A DNA stretch of 64,000 nucleotides from Thiorhodovibrio litoralis (lineage in GTDB: Bacteria; Pseudomonadota; Gammaproteobacteria; Chromatiales; Chromatiaceae). Location: the NCBI RefSeq assembly GCF_033954455.1, contig NZ_CP121473.1, forward strand, positions 1,722,501-1,786,500, written 5' to 3'. The notes beneath the pieces are model-generated. The model was not told the DNA's origin. It ran no database searches and saw only the letters and a program-made list of their open reading frames with translations. Positions 44,272 through 52,972 of this stretch are shown here, piece by piece. Each line of letters begins with the position of its first letter. Within the stretch, counting starts at the first letter, position 1. A program made the position numbers and the translations under genes.

Positions 44272-44773
44272 GCCGGCCGGGCCCTTGTTTGAGCGCACGG
44301 CCTATGTGGCCATCGGCTCGAACATCGATGCCTTGCGCAACGTCCGGCGGTGTCTGGCGCTTCTGCGCGCACTGCCGGGCGTTTCCCTCGAGGCTGTCTC
44401 AAGCCTTTATCGCACCAAAGCCTGGGGGGGCGCAACCGAGGCAGAATTCATCAACCTCGCGGTGGCATTGCGCACCGCGTTATCGGCTCGCGAGCTGCTT
44501 GCGCGCACACAGCGCATCGAACTGGCACTCGGGCGCGAACGTGCCGAACGCCATGGCGCGCGCACCATTGATCTCGATCTGCTCTTGATCGGCGAGGAAA
44601 CGCACCAAAACGAGCAACTGCGCGTGCCACATCCAGGTCTGCTCGAGCGCGATTTCATGCTGCTGCCATTACTTGAGATCGCACCCGAATTGCGCCATCC
44701 GCAAACCGGCGTTCCTTTAGCGCACCAGCGTGGGGAGATTCCCTATCGCCAGATCATCGAACGCGTGCCCTAA
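44252..44773 (+). CDS. folK: 2-amino-4-hydroxy-6-hydroxymethyldihydropteridine diphosphokinase
   Basis: This kinase transfers diphosphate from ATP to 6-hydroxymethyl-dihydropterin in folate synthesis. [32 protein letters not shown] and the signature [15 protein letters not shown] are all present, followed by [19 protein letters not shown] 44252, inside the 3' end of fbp, gives 173 residues; the upstream frame to 44138 is antisense-like and unsupported. The overlap of 20 bases suggests co-translation with fbp. A shorter start near codon 13 is possible. Confidence 0.92.
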   Translation: MRKPLVEPAGPLFERTAYVAIGSNIDALRNVRRCLALLRALPGVSLEAVSSLYRTKAWGGATEAEFINLAVALRTALSARELLARTQRIELALGRERAERHGARTIDLDLLLIGEETHQNEQLRVPHPGLLERDFMLLPLLEIAPELRHPQTGVPLAHQRGEIPYRQIIERVP

Positions 44774-44808
44774 TTGCCGCTGCCCATAGCGCGCGAGCAG
44801 ACAGCGAG

Positions 44809-45342
44809 ATGACAATGAAAAAGCGGCAATATTTTCTTTCCCTTTGTCTATTGATTGCGTGGAATGCGAACGCTGAGGTGTTTCAGTGCGAGCAGTCGGA
44901 CGGGATAACGCGTTTTCAGAATGTTCCATGCCAGGAAGAGCCTGCGAACGAGGATGAACCCAAGGGTTGCCCGCCGCCCGAATGGCTGCCGCTGACCAAA
45001 GATGGCGATTGCGGTGACCTGAAGCTCATGCGCTACCAATCGACCTACAAGATGCCTGTCACCGAGAAGGCGGGCGATGGATGGCAGTCAGAGAAGCTTG
45101 CTTTCACGACATGCGCGAGTGTGGTGTTTTTCTTATGCGAGACGCTAGCGGACGATGCGGACCATTCACTGCTTGCGAAGCGATTTGAAATCAAGCTCAA
45201 TAATGGCGGTTCGCTGGTGGGGAATAACATGCGCATCACGTCAGCGGGTTCCGGAGCCAATGTTTATGAATCGGAAGTCTGTTTCGGCTGTCCGGATTGC
45301 CAGCTGAGTGAGATTGCTGAGGTGAAATGCCTCAAACAATAG
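44809..45342 (+). CDS. Secreted protein with DUF4124-like N-terminus
   Basis: This is a 177-residue protein with a signal peptide (KKRQYFLSLCLLIAWNANA). The start of the mature part, EVFQCEQSDGITRFQNVPCQ, resembles the DUF4124 domain, a small periplasmic domain of unknown role. Ten cysteines in the mature part, including FGCPDCQ near the end, suggest several disulfides. ATG 44809 is used; ATG 44815 is equally possible. It stands between folK and the aminotransferase, with 190 empty bases after it. Its composition looks less GC-biased than its neighbours. Confidence 0.7.
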   Translation: MTMKKRQYFLSLCLLIAWNANAEVFQCEQSDGITRFQNVPCQEEPANEDEPKGCPPPEWLPLTKDGDCGDLKLMRYQSTYKMPVTEKAGDGWQSEKLAFTTCASVVFFLCETLADDADHSLLAKRFEIKLNNGGSLVGNNMRITSAGSGANVYESEVCFGCPDCQLSEIAEVKCLKQ

Positions 45343-45532
45343 CCGATAGCAGCAACAGGTCGCAGCCAGCAGTCAGAAGCGACTCCGATAGGCAAGTAGC
45401 TGTCAATGCCGCGATGACGTGCGCTGGACCTCGCCGCTTGGCCGAGCTAAAGGCTAATGGTAATCTGCGCTGCTTGGTGCCGACCTGCTCGCCCCCAAGA
45501 ATGACTCTTTCTGCAACGAGAGCTTGGTGCAA

Positions 45533-46654
45533 ATGAATTTCGTCGACCTCAAAACCCAATACGAGCAGCTACGCGAGAAGATTGATTCTGGAATTGTGCG
45601 AGTGCTCGAGCATGGGCAGTTCGTGATGGGGCCGGAAGTGGCGGAGTTGGAACAGCGACTCGCTGACTATGTCGGTGTCGGGCATTGTGTGTCTGTATCG
45701 AGTGGCACCGATGCGCTGCTTGCCGCCATGATGGCGCTGGACATCCGGCCCGGAGACGAGGTCATCACCACGCCCTTTACCTTTGTGGCTACGGTCGAGA
45801 CCATTGCTCTGTTGGGGGCGGTTCCGGTTTTTGTCGATATCGATCCGGTCTCCTATAACATCGCCCCGGCGGCGATTTCGGCCGCCATCACCGAGCGCAC
45901 CCGCGCGATCATGCCGGTCTCGCTTTATGGCCAATGTTTCGCGGTCGCTCAAGTCCGGAGGATCGCACGCGACGCTGGCGTGCCGGTGATCGAGGACGCC
46001 GCCCAGAGCTTTGGCGCGGCCAGTGCTGGGCAGCGCTCCTGTGGAGTGAGCGAGATCGGCTGTACGTCTTTCTTCCCTTCCAAGCCGCTCGGCTGTTATG
46101 GCGATGGCGGGGCGTGCTTTACCGATGATGATGCGCTTGCTAATGCCTTGCGTCAGATCCGCAACCATGGCCAGGATCGGCGTTATCATCATGCGCGGCT
46201 CGGTTTGAATGGCCGCCTGGATACTTTGCAGGCCGCCATTCTGCTGGCCAAGTTGGACGGGTTTGATGCGGAGGTCGAGCGGCGCGCTGCTATCGGCCGG
46301 CGCTATTGCGATGGGCTGACCGCTGGCGGGGCTGCATCTACCCGTGACGCAGAGCAGGGATTGCTGGTGCCCTTTGTCCCGGACGATCAACTGTCGGTCT
46401 ATGCCCAATACACGGTGCAAGTGGATGACCGGGATGCGGTGATCGGGGTACTCAAGGACCAGGGCATCCCGACGGCGGTCCATTATCCAATTCCGCTCAA
46501 CGAGCAGCCTGCCTTCGCAGATTTTCCGGTGCGGCACGATCTCTCGGTGTCGCGTAGGGTGTCGCGGCGGGTTTTGAGTCTGCCGATGCATCCTTATCTT
46601 GGCGAGCAGGACCAGGATCGCGTGATCGATTGCCTGCTGCGCGCTTGTGGCTAA
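45533..46654 (+). CDS. DegT/DnrJ/EryC1-family sugar aminotransferase, WbpE-like
   Basis: This PLP-dependent aminotransferase has its lysine at K184 in FFPSKPLGCYGDGGA. Long identical-looking stretches to WbpE are visible: HGQFVMGPEV, DEVITTPFTFVATVET, PVSLYGQC, VIEDAAQSFGA, NHGQDRRYHH and VHYPIPLNEQPA. WbpE aminates a UDP-3-keto sugar during synthesis of 2,3-diacetamido sugars of surface polysaccharide. No other polysaccharide genes are adjacent here. ATG 45533 gives 373 residues; TTG 45524 would add three. The exact sugar is inferred only by similarity. Confidence 0.9.
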   Translation: MNFVDLKTQYEQLREKIDSGIVRVLEHGQFVMGPEVAELEQRLADYVGVGHCVSVSSGTDALLAAMMALDIRPGDEVITTPFTFVATVETIALLGAVPVFVDIDPVSYNIAPAAISAAITERTRAIMPVSLYGQCFAVAQVRRIARDAGVPVIEDAAQSFGAASAGQRSCGVSEIGCTSFFPSKPLGCYGDGGACFTDDDALANALRQIRNHGQDRRYHHARLGLNGRLDTLQAAILLAKLDGFDAEVERRAAIGRRYCDGLTAGGAASTRDAEQGLLVPFVPDDQLSVYAQYTVQVDDRDAVIGVLKDQGIPTAVHYPIPLNEQPAFADFPVRHDLSVSRRVSRRVLSLPMHPYLGEQDQDRVIDCLLRACG

Positions 46655-46721
46655 ACAGCCTGGACTTTTCCCGCGAGGGGGCAAATAGTGGCCCCTTCGT
46701 TGCAACTAGGGGTACTGACCG

Positions 46722-48572
46722 ATGCCGGAATATCGCTCTCGAACCACAACGCATGGCCGCAACATGGCGGGTGCCCGCGCACTGTGGCGCGCCACCGGGA
46801 TGAAGGATGGGGATTTCGACAAGCCGATCATCGCGGTGGCGAATTCCTTCACGCAGTTTGTTCCGGGCCACGTGCATCTGAAAGACATGGGGCAGTTAGT
46901 CGCCGCGGAGATCGAACGTGCTGGCGGCGTGGCCAAGGAGTTCAACACCATCGCGGTTGATGACGGCATCGCTATGGGGCATGGCGGCATGCTGTATTCC
47001 TTGCCGTCGCGCGATTTGATCGCTGACTCAGTCGAGTTCATGGTGAATGCGCATTGCGCGGACGCCCTGGTGTGTATTTCCAACTGCGACAAAATCACCC
47101 CGGGCATGCTGATGGCCGCGCTGCGGCTGAACATCCCCACGGTGTTTGTCTCCGGAGGCCCGATGGAGGCAGGTAAGGTGATTCGCGACGGGCGCGAAGA
47201 GCACCTGGACCTGGTCGATGCCATGGTTGCGGCGGCGGATTCCAAGCGCTCCGATGACGATGTCGCCGCCTATGAACGCTCTGCCTGCCCGACCTGCGGG
47301 TCTTGTTCCGGCATGTTCACGGCCAACTCCATGAACTGCCTGACAGAAGCCCTTGGGCTCAGCCTGCCTGGTAACGGCTCGCTGCTCGCCACGCATCAGG
47401 CACGCCGGGACTTGTTCCTGGAAGCCGCGCGCCTGGTGGTATCGCTTGCCAAACGCTGGTACGAGCAGGACGATGCCAGGGCGCTGCCGCGCTCCATCGC
47501 GAGCTTCGAGGCCTTTGAGAATGCCATGTCGCTGGATATTGCCATGGGCGGCTCGACCAACACCGTGCTCCACCTGCTGGCGGCGGCCTTCGAGGCTGGC
47601 GTGCCCTTTTCGATGAGCGACATCGACAGGCTCAGCCGCAAGGTGCCGAATCTGTGCAAGGTGGCACCGGCCACGCAGCAGTATCACATGGAGGACGTGC
47701 ATCGCGCCGGTGGGGTCATTGGTATCATGAGCGAGCTCGATCGCGCCGGGTTGGTGCATCGCGATGTTCCCACTGTCCATAGCGATTCCTTTGCTCAAGC
47801 GCTTGAGCAGTGGGATGTGATGCGCACGGATGCCGAACAGGTGGTGCAGCGCTATCGTGCCGCTCCCGGCGGCGTGCCAACGCAGCACGCATTCAGCCAG
47901 AACGAGCAATGGCCGGCGCTCGACCTGGACCGCGACCAGGGCTGCATCCGCCGGCTGGAGTCAGCCTACAGCCGCGACGGCGGGCTGGCGGTGCTCTATG
48001 GCAACCTGGCCGAGGAGGGCTGCATCGTCAAGACTGCGGGCGTGGATGCATCCATCCTGAAATTTACCGGCACCGCGCGGGTGTTTGAAAGCCAGGAAGA
48101 TGCCGTGCAAGGGATTCTGCTCGACCGCGTGAGCGCTGGCGATATCGCGCTGATCCGCTACGAAGGCCCGAAAGGCGGCCCCGGGATGCAGGAGATGCTT
48201 TATCCCACCAGTTATCTCAAGTCGAAAGGCTTGGGCAAGGTCTGTGCGTTGATCACGGACGGGCGCTTTTCGGGCGGCACCTCGGGCCTGTCCATCGGCC
48301 ATGTTTCACCGGAAGCGGCCGAGGGCGGCACCATTGGACTGGTGGAGGAGGGCGACCGCATCGAGATCGATATCCCGGCGCGGCGCATTCACCTCGATGT
48401 TTCGGAGCAGGTGCTTGCGGAACGGCGTGCACGCATGGATGCCCGCGCCGATCACGCATGGAAGCCGGCACAGCGCCAGCGCCCGATCACTACCGCATTG
48501 CGTGCCTACGCGGCACTCACGACCAGTGCCGCGCACGGTGCGGTTCGGGATGTGTCACAGATTGGCGGTTGA
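46722..48572 (+). CDS. ilvD: Dihydroxy-acid dehydratase
   Basis: This iron-sulfur enzyme makes 2-keto-isovalerate and 2-keto-3-methylvalerate for valine, leucine and isoleucine. The signature cysteines are in [13 protein letters not shown] and [19 protein letters not shown], and the C-terminal signature is [24 protein letters not shown]. At 616 residues it equals the E. coli enzyme. The gene stands alone between the aminotransferase and the convergent SH3-domain gene; the other ilv genes are not adjacent, apart from an acetolactate-synthase-like gene about 4.4 kb away. Confidence 0.97.
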   Translation: MPEYRSRTTTHGRNMAGARALWRATGMKDGDFDKPIIAVANSFTQFVPGHVHLKDMGQLVAAEIERAGGVAKEFNTIAVDDGIAMGHGGMLYSLPSRDLIADSVEFMVNAHCADALVCISNCDKITPGMLMAALRLNIPTVFVSGGPMEAGKVIRDGREEHLDLVDAMVAAADSKRSDDDVAAYERSACPTCGSCSGMFTANSMNCLTEALGLSLPGNGSLLATHQARRDLFLEAARLVVSLAKRWYEQDDARALPRSIASFEAFENAMSLDIAMGGSTNTVLHLLAAAFEAGVPFSMSDIDRLSRKVPNLCKVAPATQQYHMEDVHRAGGVIGIMSELDRAGLVHRDVPTVHSDSFAQALEQWDVMRTDAEQVVQRYRAAPGGVPTQHAFSQNEQWPALDLDRDQGCIRRLESAYSRDGGLAVLYGNLAEEGCIVKTAGVDASILKFTGTARVFESQEDAVQGILLDRVSAGDIALIRYEGPKGGPGMQEMLYPTSYLKSKGLGKVCALITDGRFSGGTSGLSIGHVSPEAAEGGTIGLVEEGDRIEIDIPARRIHLDVSEQVLAERRARMDARADHAWKPAQRQRPITTALRAYAALTTSAAHGAVRDVSQIGG

Positions 48573-48653
48573 GCGGAGGCGGATTGACATCGGCTATCGG
48601 CTGTCGGTCCGTTCCAGCCGGACGACAGTCGTAGCGAAAGCCTGAGCCGGAAC

Positions 48654-49454
48654 TCAGAATAAATTGCGTGAGCTGCCGCGTCGGCGTCCGAGACCGGCGC
48701 TGGCCAGCACAAGCCCGACCAGTAAGCCGCCGCCGGCGACGCCCGCGCCGGTCAGAAACCAGCGCCGATCGTCGCCGCCGCGCAGATCAAGATTTTCCTG
48801 CTCAAGCTCGCCGACCGTGCGGGTGAGCTTGGCGACATCCTCTTGTAACTGGTTGCGCTCGTCGTTGATGCGGACAATGTTCGCCGAGGTGCGCTCGAAT
48901 TCCGCCAAGGCTTCCTCAAGCTCGATATTGCGTTCGGAGACGGTGTCGTATTCCTGTTTGAGCGCCGTATGCGCTTCCTCAATGCGGGTCAGCTTGGCGG
49001 CGATCTGATCGGGCTCCTGCTGCAGTTCCTCGAGGCGTTCGCGCATTTGCTCGAGCTCAATGCGCGCGGCGGGGCCGTCCTGCAGGTAACGTGTCAAGAC
49101 AAAACCAACGGTGCCATCCTCAAGACGCACGCGCGAATAGCCGGTCTCTTTGTCTTGACCGAGGACATCGACCTCCGAGCCGCTCGGCAGAATCCGGATG
49201 ATCTTGTGGCTGGTACTCTCGCCGCTGCGCAGGTTGAATTCGCCCTGATCGGTGATGTAAGCGGTGTCTGCCGCCGCTATCAGGGGTGACCCTAAGAGCC
49301 CGATTGCGATCAATGCACGGACCGAGCGGATAAACCGGAGCCATCCTTGATGGCATTTTCCAGGAGGGCTTCCCCCAGGCGCCGTCCTTTGCAATCCGGA
49401 TGTCCGTCGGATGGGGCGAAATTCAGGGCGAAAGGTTTCAACTCGGTTCAACAT
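48654..49454 (-). CDS. Membrane protein with SH3b domain and coiled coil (TIGR04211/YgiM type)
   Basis: This is a 266-residue protein. After a basic start it has a hydrophobic signal region (ALIAIGLLGSPLIAAA), a bacterial SH3 domain (YITDQGEFNLRSGESTSHKIIRILPSGSEVDVL), and a long coiled coil (about EQMRERLEELQQEP to GELEQENLDL). A C-terminal membrane anchor follows (FLTGAGVAGGGLLVGLVLASAGL) with a basic tail. The plan fits the YgiM/TIGR04211 group, which probably binds peptidoglycan from the periplasm. ATG 49454 lies 17 bases after argF; longer frames run antisense to argF and are not supported. Confidence 0.85.
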   Translation of the reverse strand: MLNRVETFRPEFRPIRRTSGLQRTAPGGSPPGKCHQGWLRFIRSVRALIAIGLLGSPLIAAADTAYITDQGEFNLRSGESTSHKIIRILPSGSEVDVLGQDKETGYSRVRLEDGTVGFVLTRYLQDGPAARIELEQMRERLEELQQEPDQIAAKLTRIEEAHTALKQEYDTVSERNIELEEALAEFERTSANIVRINDERNQLQEDVAKLTRTVGELEQENLDLRGGDDRRWFLTGAGVAGGGLLVGLVLASAGLGRRRGSSRNLF

Positions 49455-49471
49455 GGCGGTTAAGACTCCAG

Positions 49472-50437
49472 TCAAGCATGGACCGGCGGGGAACCGACCA
49501 GCAGAAATTCCAGCAATGCCTTCTGCGCGTGCAGACGGTTTTCGGCCTCGTCCCAGACGACGGATTGAGGGCCATCGATGACGTCCGCGCTGACTTCCTC
49601 GCCGCGATGGGCGGGTAGGCAGTGCATGAACAGCGCATCCGGATCGGCTCGCGCAAGCAGCGCCTGGTCGATGCAGAAGCCGGCAAAGGCGCGGCGGCGC
49701 TCGCATTCCTGTTCCTCCTGCCCCATGCTGGCCCAGACGTCAGTGACAAGCAGATCGGCACCAGCAACCGCCGTGGCTGGGTCGTGCGACAGCCGGCAGC
49801 GTTCGGTATTGGCGTCAAGTAAATCGCGGTCCGGCTCGAAACCGGGCGGACAGGCGATGCGCAGCTCGAAGTCGAACAGGCGCGCGGCATTGATATAAGA
49901 GTGGCACATGTTATTGCCATCGCCGATATAGGCAACACGACGTCCGCGGATCGGGCCACGATGCTCCTGGTAGGTCAGGATGTCAGCAAGCAGTTGACAG
50001 GGGTGACAGCGATCCGTCAGTCCATTGATGACGGGCACCTGCGAGTAGGCGGCGAATGTTTCGATCGTCTCCTGCGCAAAAGTGCGGATCATGACCGCAT
50101 CGACCATGCGCGAGAGCACGCGCGCGCTGTCGGGGATGGGTTCGCCGCGTCCGAGCTGCGTATCCCGAGGCGACAGGAAAAGCGCGTGACCGCCAAGCTG
50201 GGCCATCCCGGCCTCAAAAGAGACCCGCGTGCGGGTCGAGGATTTCTCGAACACCATCGCCAATGTGCGCTGTTTCAACGGCAGATAATCGGCCCCCTCA
50301 CGCAACAGACGTTTAAGCACCTGAGCGCGATCGATCAATGCCTGCGCTTCTTGCGCGGAGAGATCAAGCAGCGTCAGAAAATGCCGCACCCGTTGGGCTG
50401 TTGGCTGGGCTGCCAGCTGGGCTGGTGATTGGGCCAT
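49472..50437 (-). CDS. argF: Ornithine carbamoyltransferase
   Basis: This enzyme makes citrulline from ornithine and carbamoyl phosphate. The carbamoyl phosphate motif is [22 protein letters not shown] is the central signature, and [13 protein letters not shown] contains the ornithine-binding cysteine loop. It has 321 residues. The first 20 or so are an Ala/Gln-rich addition before the usual beginning [17 protein letters not shown] lies seven bases before the ATG. It follows argD with a four-base gap, so both are in one operon. Confidence 0.96.
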   Translation of the reverse strand: MAQSPAQLAAQPTAQRVRHFLTLLDLSAQEAQALIDRAQVLKRLLREGADYLPLKQRTLAMVFEKSSTRTRVSFEAGMAQLGGHALFLSPRDTQLGRGEPIPDSARVLSRMVDAVMIRTFAQETIETFAAYSQVPVINGLTDRCHPCQLLADILTYQEHRGPIRGRRVAYIGDGNNMCHSYINAARLFDFELRIACPPGFEPDRDLLDANTERCRLSHDPATAVAGADLLVTDVWASMGQEEQECERRRAFAGFCIDQALLARADPDALFMHCLPAHRGEEVSADVIDGPQSVVWDEAENRLHAQKALLEFLLVGSPPVHA

Positions 50438-50441
50438 GGCG

Positions 50442-51638
50442 CTACTCCGCAGGCTCTGTCAGCGGTTGGGCGAGGAACTTGCGAATCAGGTCGGACAGCC
50501 CGTCGGCCAGTTGAGCGACCTGATCATCGCGAATGATCAGCGGCGGCAGCAGGCGCACGACCCGCCCGGCGGTGACATTGATCAGCAGTCCGCGCTCGAG
50601 AGCTTGGCGGACGAGCTCGGGACAGTCGCGCTTGAGCTCGATGCCGATCATCAGGCCGAGCCCGCGAATGTCGCGCACTCCGGGCAGATCGCCAAGCGCA
50701 GCGCGCAGCCGCTCTTGCAGCGCGGTGCCCTGGCGTGCGGCCTGAGCCGCAAGATCTTCCTGTTCCAGTGTTTGCAGCACGGCCAGCGCGGCCCTGCAGG
50801 CGAGCGGATTGCCACCGAAGGTCGAACCATGACTGCCCGGTCCCAGCACCTCAGCCGCAGCGCCGCGCGCCAGACAGGCGCCAATGGGCACGCCGTTGGC
50901 CAGCCCCTTGGCCAGGGTCATCACATCGGGCTGCACTCTGGCATGCTGATGCGCGAACAGCCGCCCGGTGCGGCCCATGCCGGTCTGTATCTCATCGAGC
51001 ATCAGCAACCAGCCATGCCGGTCGCAGCGCTCGCGCAGGCCAGCCAGATAGTCGCCCGCGGGCAGCACCACGCCGCCTTCCCCCAAGATGGGCTCAACCA
51101 GCACAGCGACAATGTTGGTGCGATTCGCGGCCACTTTGTCGATGGCGTCGAGGTCATTGTAGGGAACGCGCACAAAGCCCTGCACCAGTGGCTCAAACCC
51201 GGCCTGGACCTTGCGGTTGCCGGTTGCGGTGAGCGTGGCCAGGGTGCGGCCGTGAAAGCTCGACTCCATGACCAGAATGGTCGGGTCGCCGATGCCGCGG
51301 TGGTGCGCGTGCAAGCGGGCGAGCTTGATCGCGGCCTCATTGGCCTCGGCACCCGAGTTACCGAAGAAGACGCGGTCCATGCCGGCAAGGCGCGTGAGGC
51401 GGTCGCCAAGCTGCTGCTGTGCCTCAATCTGATACAGATTGGAGGTATGCAACAGCCGCCCGGCCTGCTCGCACAGCGCCGCTGTCACCGCAGGGTGCGC
51501 ATGCCCAAGCCCGCACACGGCGATCCCGGAGAGCGCGTCCAGGTAGCAGCGCCCCTCGGTATCCCACAGCCAGATACCCTCACCATGGGTGAAAGTGATC
51601 GGCAGGCGGGCATAGGTTGGCATCAGAGATTGGCCCAT
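50442..51638 (-). CDS. argD: Acetylornithine aminotransferase
   Basis: This is a class III PLP aminotransferase of arginine synthesis, which may also serve in lysine synthesis. The PLP lysine is in [27 protein letters not shown] is the cofactor-binding aspartate region, and [19 protein letters not shown] is typical of ArgD. Its 398 residues fit the family. It is the first gene of argD-argF. The 277 bases upstream are A/T-rich near the gene and contain strong inverted repeats, which could be a regulated leader. Confidence 0.95.
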   Translation of the reverse strand: MGQSLMPTYARLPITFTHGEGIWLWDTEGRCYLDALSGIAVCGLGHAHPAVTAALCEQAGRLLHTSNLYQIEAQQQLGDRLTRLAGMDRVFFGNSGAEANEAAIKLARLHAHHRGIGDPTILVMESSFHGRTLATLTATGNRKVQAGFEPLVQGFVRVPYNDLDAIDKVAANRTNIVAVLVEPILGEGGVVLPAGDYLAGLRERCDRHGWLLMLDEIQTGMGRTGRLFAHQHARVQPDVMTLAKGLANGVPIGACLARGAAAEVLGPGSHGSTFGGNPLACRAALAVLQTLEQEDLAAQAARQGTALQERLRAALGDLPGVRDIRGLGLMIGIELKRDCPELVRQALERGLLINVTAGRVVRLLPPLIIRDDQVAQLADGLSDLIRKFLAQPLTEPAE

Positions 51639-51700
51639 GTCGCGTCAGATACTCTTTGAATTCTGGGAACTTAATCGAGCACGTTAGCTCGCAAATTTAG

Positions 51701-51742
51701 CTGGCAATTTGCCTAGAAGAATTTCCCTGAAAAAATTGCCAG
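51701..51742. promoter_or_regulatory. Overlapping inverted repeats in the argD leader
   Basis: CTGGCAATTT (51701-51710) and AAATTGCCAG (51733-51742) are perfect ten-base inverted repeats with a 22-base loop. Inside and overlapping are AATTTCCCTG with CAGGAAAATT, nine of ten complementary, and GGCAATTTGCC. The competing pairings look like an attenuator or a tandem operator. No standard ArgR box was seen. Confidence 0.4.
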
Positions 51743-51799
51743 GAAAATTCGTTTGGTACATTTGACAGGCAGTGGATCTGCGAAGAGCAGAAACAACAA

Positions 51800-51832
51800 G
51801 GCGGCCTTGCGCGGCGAAGCGCCGAGACCGCC
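51800..51832. other. GC-rich hairpin between argD and the retropepsin-like gene
   Basis: On the minus strand, GGCGGTCT and AGGCCGCC form an outer stem (with G-U pairing) around an inner CGGCG-CTT-CGCCG stem. The hairpin is followed on the minus strand by TTGTTGTTT. It might end a short leader transcript ahead of argD, or be a dispersed palindromic element. Confidence 0.4.
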
Positions 51833-51915
51833 CCAACATTCTACCCTGTGCCAAAGGCGCCAAAAACGCCTAATATATCAGCGCTCGGTTCAGACTCACA
51901 ACCAAGTGAAATGCC

Positions 51916-52767
51916 ATGCAGGTTTTTGAGGAAGCATCTGCCAATCGAAGGTTGGGCGCGCGCCTGGCCTTTTGGGGGCTCACGGGCCGGAACCGAGCAG
52001 GCTTGGACGGTCCTGCTCTCGCGCGCTCGCGACTTGGATCTCGGCGGCTGATCACTTGGGTGCTGGTGTTGGTGACTTGCCTCAGCCCGGTGCAGAGCTT
52101 CTCCGCCTCGGTCGATCTGAGTGCCGAGGTTTCGCGCTTGGCCAATGCGCATGGATTTCGCGTTGATGGCAGTGAGCACTTGGAGGAAAGCCGCGGGCGG
52201 CAGATTGAAGGGCCGCTCTATCAACAACTGCGGGCGCTTCTGGAAGGCTTCGATCACATCATCATCCAAGGTCCCGGCGGGGGCGTGGAGCGTTTGTTGA
52301 TTATGGGGCCAAAAGGCGCTGTTCCGGCCGCGATGCCGACGCAGCTCCATGCGCCGCTCGTCCCGGCGCAGTTGGGTGATATTGCGTTGCCAACGCGCCG
52401 GCAGGGTAACCAGCATCTGGTCAGTGTCGAGCTCGAAGGGGCGGGTGCCAGGCGCTTGTCGGCGGAACTCTTGATTGATACCGGTGCGGATGCGCTGGTG
52501 CTGCCTGCATCCATGGTCACACAACTCGGGCTCGGTGCCACTGGTTTAACCACACGAGAGGTGCAAACCGCAAATGGCCGGGTGCAGGCGCGCTACGGGC
52601 GTCTGCCAGCCGTGTGGCTTAACGGAAGGCGGATTGCCGATGTGGCTGTGGCCTTCCTGGACGATAGCCGCCTTGGCCGCAACGGTCTGCTCGGCATGAG
52701 CGTGCTCGGGCGCTTCCGCGTGACGATCGATGATCATGCCGAGCAAGTGGTGCTGCAGCCACGCTGA
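51916..52767 (+). CDS. Retropepsin-like aspartic protease, secreted or membrane-anchored
   Basis: This is a 283-residue protein with a basic N-terminus and one hydrophobic segment (LITWVLVLVTCLSPVQSFSA) that is a signal peptide or anchor. The C-terminal half is a retroviral-type aspartic protease domain. The catalytic aspartate is D188 in LLIDTGADALVLP, the flap-like region is VQTANGRVQARYGRL, and the closing motif is GLLGMSVLGRFRV. Such domains act as dimers in the periplasm; substrates are mostly unknown. Other starts within the first 50 residues cannot be excluded. It is divergent from argD. Confidence 0.85.
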   Translation: MQVFEEASANRRLGARLAFWGLTGRNRAGLDGPALARSRLGSRRLITWVLVLVTCLSPVQSFSASVDLSAEVSRLANAHGFRVDGSEHLEESRGRQIEGPLYQQLRALLEGFDHIIIQGPGGGVERLLIMGPKGAVPAAMPTQLHAPLVPAQLGDIALPTRRQGNQHLVSVELEGAGARRLSAELLIDTGADALVLPASMVTQLGLGATGLTTREVQTANGRVQARYGRLPAVWLNGRRIADVAVAFLDDSRLGRNGLLGMSVLGRFRVTIDDHAEQVVLQPR

Positions 52768-52972
52768 CCCACCATAAAGTCAGTTCTTACCGGAGCACAC
52801 AGGCGCGATATAGCTGCCCCGTCGTGGCAATGCATGATGTCGAAGCATGAGCGGTTCCGGTTGCGGTGCCAGTCGCGGGCGTCTAGGCACCATTGGGTTG
52901 AGGCGCTAAACTCGAGTTTTTCTTGCCGCTAGATCGGCCCCTCCATCGGCTTTCGGGGTCTAAAGGGTTTTC

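Noticed and set aside
50436-51659. 407-residue plus-strand ORF opposite argD
   Set aside because: Lies wholly antisense to a clearly identified argD and shows no domain of its own.
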